From positions 17,872,537 to 17,936,536 of the forward strand of contig VZSR01003806.1 in assembly GCA_013398615.1 (NCBI GenBank): DNA of 64,000 nucleotides. The letters are read 5' to 3'. Origin of the DNA: Brachypodius melanocephalos. Taxonomy: Eukaryota > Chordata > Aves > Passeriformes > Pycnonotidae. The notes beneath the pieces are model-generated. The model did no database searches. It was not told the DNA's origin and was given only the letters and a program-made list of their open reading frames with translations. Within the stretch, counting starts at the first letter, position 1. Each line of letters begins with the position of its first letter. Of this stretch, positions 59,769 to 64,000 are shown piece by piece. A program made the translations under genes and the position numbers.

Positions 59769-62700
59769 TTCCAAGTAAATTTACTCTTTAGCTCCTGTGC
59801 TGAGGTCATGAGCAGTGGTGACACAGAGGGGGAATTTAACCTATTCTATTACTTCCTAGAAAAAACCCTGAGCTTCTACAGTAGTAGAAAAAAAAACCTT
59901 GAAAGGTCAAATAAAGTCATCCCTGGAGACTGGGAACCATCCAGGTTGTTTGGTGCTGAATTGCTCTCAGGCTGAACAAGTTTTTATTGTTAGTGGTATG
60001 TTTTCACATGGGGGTGCTGTGACTGTGCAGTGCCCTGAGTCACAAACCAGAGGTTTCAGTGTCCAGTCATACCTAAAGTCTCAAGACTTCCAGTTTTAAT
60101 TTAATTCTCAGACATAATAAAGTTCCCTGTGTACATTATTGTGGCCATGTAGCAAGTTGAAGCACATGAGGAGAGGAGAATTTGACCCTTGAGCAACTCC
60201 ATGTGTTTTGACCAGTTTGACATGAGGCAGTAAAAATATAAGTGAACTAACTGCACTGCTCATGAGGAGATCAGGAGCACTGCATTTCCAGCTGGTGAGG
60301 GGATTAAGCTTTCCCAATTATGCTGGATTCCAACAGGTCATATGCTTCAAGGTCTAGTGCCTTGTGGAGATCTGCTGTGTGCTTTGCCAGCAGTGTGTCC
60401 TGGACAGACAGTTATGGGCCATTAGACCCACAGGAAGAGGAAACTTGCTGGATTTCAACTTTTTCCACAGGAGAAGCAGCTGATTCTGTCCAGGGAAGAG
60501 TGGTGATGGAGCCCTGCTGCAGGTTTTGCAGCCTGGGGGAAGGGATTCCTCTCCCTGACTGTGAATGGAGAGCAGTGTGGGGTTGAAGTAGGGCTCAGAA
60601 CAGGAATTTCTATCAGTGTGCAAAGCAGCGTCGCCTTTCCTCTGACAATTAAAAAAGGTTTCTTGCTCTCAGACAAATAAAGCCTATTAAAGCTGGTGGC
60701 AGTGATGGGAAAGATTTTGTGAAAATATGTTTGTTTTGCAAAGCTGGCTGCCAAGTATTGTTTTATAGTTCCATTTTTTTCCTTCTTTCTCCACTGTTTA
60801 CAGTACCCTCTGAGAGAATTAAAATGATCTCTCTCTCCCCACCAATTTTGTTCTTTTTTTTCTCTTGGCAGATATTGGTACCCCACTCCCACACCCCAGT
60901 TCTTGCTGCAACAGAAGCCATGATCCTTCCGCCTTGTTTTTCTTTTTTTACAATACCAGCCCCGCCCTGGGAACAGCATTTTCTGTTTAACTGCAGCATT
61001 GCACTTTTGGCCAAATACACTGGAGGACAGCGGTACAAGCCCTACATTTTGTTCTCCATCCACTGGTGGTACTGCACAGGGTGTCTGAGAAATTAATTTG
61101 GTACTTGTTTTCCAGTGTTCCTACATTTCCATTAGCCTTGGGAATGTCATTTATCCCAGTAGCAGAGGACAAGAATAAAAAAGTTGAATAGTTGAGATCT
61201 AGACTATGTTCTTTAACAGACTTGGATGATATATCCTGGATATGTCCCATTCCTGTACAGCAGCCCAGTTTTACAAAATTATTTTAAAAAGTTTACACCA
61301 CTGGAAGATAAAAGGTCAACTAAAGCCCAGAGCTGACTTTTGTGGGAAGCATTTTGTTGACGGGTGGTTTATTGGAGTAGTGCTTTTTTCAGTGCATGAT
61401 GTTTGTGGGCGCCTACCTGAAGTATTCATGTGATCTCTGGCCCCTTCCCAAGAACAGGTACTCCTGGACACTGCTGCTGTCCCTGGTGTCTCACCAGGCT
61501 GAGGACTCAGGGAACAGACCTGAGGAATGCAGCCTTCAGTGTTTCTTACACCTAGCTGAGGTTTTCTGGGATCTGGTGTAAGCACCAATGTGGTTGTGCT
61601 TCCAGAGGGGCTCTTACAGTATGGATAAATGGATGCTCTAGCTCTCAGTACATTGGTCTGGCCTCATCATAAATGAAATCCATGAGATTTCATGGCTACA
61701 GCAGGGCAGATCATCCAGAGCATCATACAAGTAAGTCTGTAAAGTGCTAAATCTGGGTGTCCATAGATACATATTTGGGCTGTGTTATTCATTACTGACC
61801 ACGTACAAGACATTACATACATAAAGCACTCCCTCATTCTTTGAGGAATATCAAACATCTGTGCTTTGGCTACTGATTAAAAATGGATTTGTGGAATTAG
61901 AGCCTTCAGTGCTATTGTTTTAAATTGGAGGGAGAATTATCCATTATATTTCTATTGTAACATGGATGTACTTTTAATAAAGAGAGTTTATATCCACACA
62001 AATTCATTTAAGCTTAAACAGAAGCAACTAATTCTAAACAACACATGGATTTTCTTTTTCAAACAATGTTGCTCATATTTTGCCTCTTAAACTAATTATT
62101 ATTTTAATCTCTAAATAAGCTGACACTTCTTTGCATGTGGTTTGTCTGTTCAGGCTGGGAAAAATTAGAGGAGTAACCTTTTAATCACAGGGATTTTAAT
62201 CAAGATGTTTTTATGTACATCAAGAGTTATGAATCTGTCCGGGGTGACCTGTTTGATATTATGGCAAGCCAATGAAATTTCAAAGTTAACATTTCCCAAA
62301 TAAAATGGAAAGAAGAGACATGGAGAAAAGGAGCAGATTAAAAATTAGAGAATCTTGCTGGTTTATGGGTTCCAGGTTATTTGGAATGGAATGAAAGTTA
62401 ATGCTACATCCTTTTTTCCATCCTGCCAGCCAGTGTCTGATCCAAGAATGTCTCTTATTTAAAGGGCAGGGCTCCCTCCACTGTTCTTAAATAAAGGCTC
62501 TCACTGTCTGAGATCCAGCCCTCCCTGATTTTCACAATAACATTGTAAGGCTGCATGAAGAGAATTATTTAATGGAAAGAAGTTCTGTATATGATTACCC
62601 TATCACAAACCTGCTTAAGTCATATGGTTTGATTTACATTTATGCAAATGTCAGAGAATAGAGTAAAATTACCTAAGGCAGAAAAGACCGTGGCATGTCA

Positions 62701-63311
62701 CAAACAAGATGTGCCTATTTGCATTTATGTTTATTAATGAAGTTCAGCCAGGGCTTGCTCTTTGATTTGGATGTCTCTGTCTGCCGTTCCACTTTATGCA
62801 CTGTAATTAAACCACTTGCCCACACACATACAAGAGGACACCAAGAAAGGGAGACTTCAAGGTTTATAAATGCTGTTTTGTAACTCACTTATACAGGGCT
62901 TATAATTCAGTATTTAACATCTCTAAGTGATACAACAGGCCTGCAGTGTGACATTCTGCTTAACTTTAATGCAAGGAGAACTGCAGACTTAAACCAATGT
63001 AGGATTTGGCCCAATAAACTTTGGTGTCTCGGGTGCCCGCTGGAGATGTTTTACCCCAGACTTTCCAAATTTTATCCCAAATAAAAAATTAGCCTCAGCC
63101 TACTCAAAAATCACAGCTGTTTCTTTCTCCTGCCAAAATTATTCTTTCTCATCATGCTACAGCTGTGAAATTATGCACTAGTGTAAATTGTTAACTGGAA
63201 ATCACTTGTAGCTGAGGTGCCTGTTCAGAAGTCTTGGTGTTCTAATCTACTCTGTTCTCTCATTGAGGAGTACTCACACATCTTCATGTTTGGCTGGGAC
63301 TTGTTTCTGTA

Positions 63312-63590
63312 AATCATAGAATCACAGACTGGTGTGGGTTGGAAGGCACCTCAAAGATCATCCAGTTCCCACCACCTTCCATGGGCAGGGACACCTTCCA
63401 CCATCCCAGGTTGCTCCAAGCCCCGTCCAACCGGACCTTGGACACTTCCAGGGATCCAGGGGCAGCCACAGCTTCTCTGGGCAACCTGTGCCAGGGCCTC
63501 ACCACCTTCACAGGGAGCAATGTCTTCCTAATATCCATTCTAAACCTACTCTCTTTCAGTCTAAAGCCTTTTTTGCTAGTCCTAAATTGC
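63312..63590 (-). mobile_element. CR1 LINE 3' end, antisense, about 280 bp
   Basis: AATCATAGAATCACAGACTG, GTGTGGGTTGGAAGGCACCT, CCATGGGCAGGGACACCTTC, GTTGCTCCAAGCCCCGTCCA, CTTCTCTGGGCAACCTGTGC and CCTAATATCCATTCTAAACC closely match the avian CR1 consensus. It appears to be one of the least degraded copies. Overlapping frames on both strands are by-products. Confidence 0.95.
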
Positions 63591-64000
63591 TAATAAACAC
63601 AATTATCTATCCCTTAAATTGTCCTATGAACTCTTCAGTAAGCTGTCCCATTTCATGGGACCTACTGTGAGGATAGGAATTTTTCTGCCCTTTTCTTGGA
63701 GCGATTCTTTTTGGTCCTTCATAATGACACTGCCTTGGGCTACCACTACAGGAGAGAAATGGGATCAGAAACAAAAGGAGTAGAAAATGGATGATTTTTC
63801 ATGAAATCTGAGGATTTGCTTGGCCAAGTTCCCTTGTGCCATGCTGGCTTTTTAAGCTGTTAGTTTTTCCTTTCACCAGACTAAGGGCAAAGAAAAGTGT
63901 CGCTTTCAGGCAGCTGACAGCAGTGAACGCTGCCCATCTTTTCTGCTTCATTGTGACTCCTTTCAGATTGTTGAGAAAAAGCCTGCCTCCACTGATTAAA

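Larger units (their letters stand above)
53365..64000. other. Non-coding block from second gap to window end
   Basis: No gene recognised. The block has only two CR1 copies (57511, 63312) and one MIR-like relic (59620), so it is poorer in repeats than the preceding 30 kb. A CpG-containing patch is at about 59050-59125. Several single-copy stretches with many TAAT cores (about 56000-56260, 57760-58060, 62690-63060) look like possible conserved non-coding DNA. The longest minus-strand frame, 202 codons at 60455-61063, has no recognisable domain. Confidence 0.7.

Noticed and set aside
1..64000. CRISPR arrays, tRNA or rRNA genes, bacterial operons
   Set aside because: None seen. Repeats are dispersed CR1 and simple repeats, and the sequence is vertebrate nuclear DNA.

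Overview
This window is nuclear DNA from a bird. The main evidence is about twenty copies of the chicken repeat 1 (CR1) LINE family. They are recognisable by 3' ends reading 'AAGGTCCCTTCCAACCC.AACCATTCTGTGATTC' or its complement. Other evidence is the AT-rich single-copy background, GT-AG introns, and one split gene with vertebrate-type protein sequence. I cannot name the species. A songbird or other neoavian is plausible, but nothing here proves it.

The only protein-coding gene I can support is a central-to-3' part of SUPT3H (SPT3 homolog, a subunit of the SAGA/STAGA-type co-activators) on the + strand. Four consecutive coding exons are present: 12925-13000, 15679-15791, 16480-16587 and 19699-19809. 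Together they give 136 codons in one uninterrupted frame with matching splice phases (0/1, 1/0, 0/0, 0/0). They encode the end of the acidic linker and the C-terminal histone fold. Exons for the N-terminal half lie upstream of base 1. The last few codons and the 3' UTR were not found.

Layout: 1-12924 is intron 5' of the first visible exon, with two CR1 copies and a possible LTR fragment. The exon cluster is at 12.9-19.8 kb, with introns of 2678, 688 and 3111 bp. From 19810 to the end (about 44 kb) there is no recognisable exon. This stretch is either one very long last intron or intron followed by intergenic DNA. It is filled with degraded CR1 copies in both orientations, two ancient MIR-like SINE fragments, one older archosaur-type CR1 relic, simple repeats, small tandem duplications and two assembly gaps (38144-38243, 100 N; 53181-53364, 184 N).

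No bacterial or mobile gene system, CRISPR array, tRNA, rRNA or intact transposon was seen. Nearly all long open frames are chance frames, often made by antisense CR1 DNA. The more interesting leftovers are perfect palindromes, two-copy tandem duplications, the ancient SINE remnants, and several single-copy TAAT-rich stretches that look like conserved non-coding elements. In other vertebrates SUPT3H lies next to RUNX2 and hosts part of its regulation, so those stretches are candidates for enhancers. That last step is inference only.
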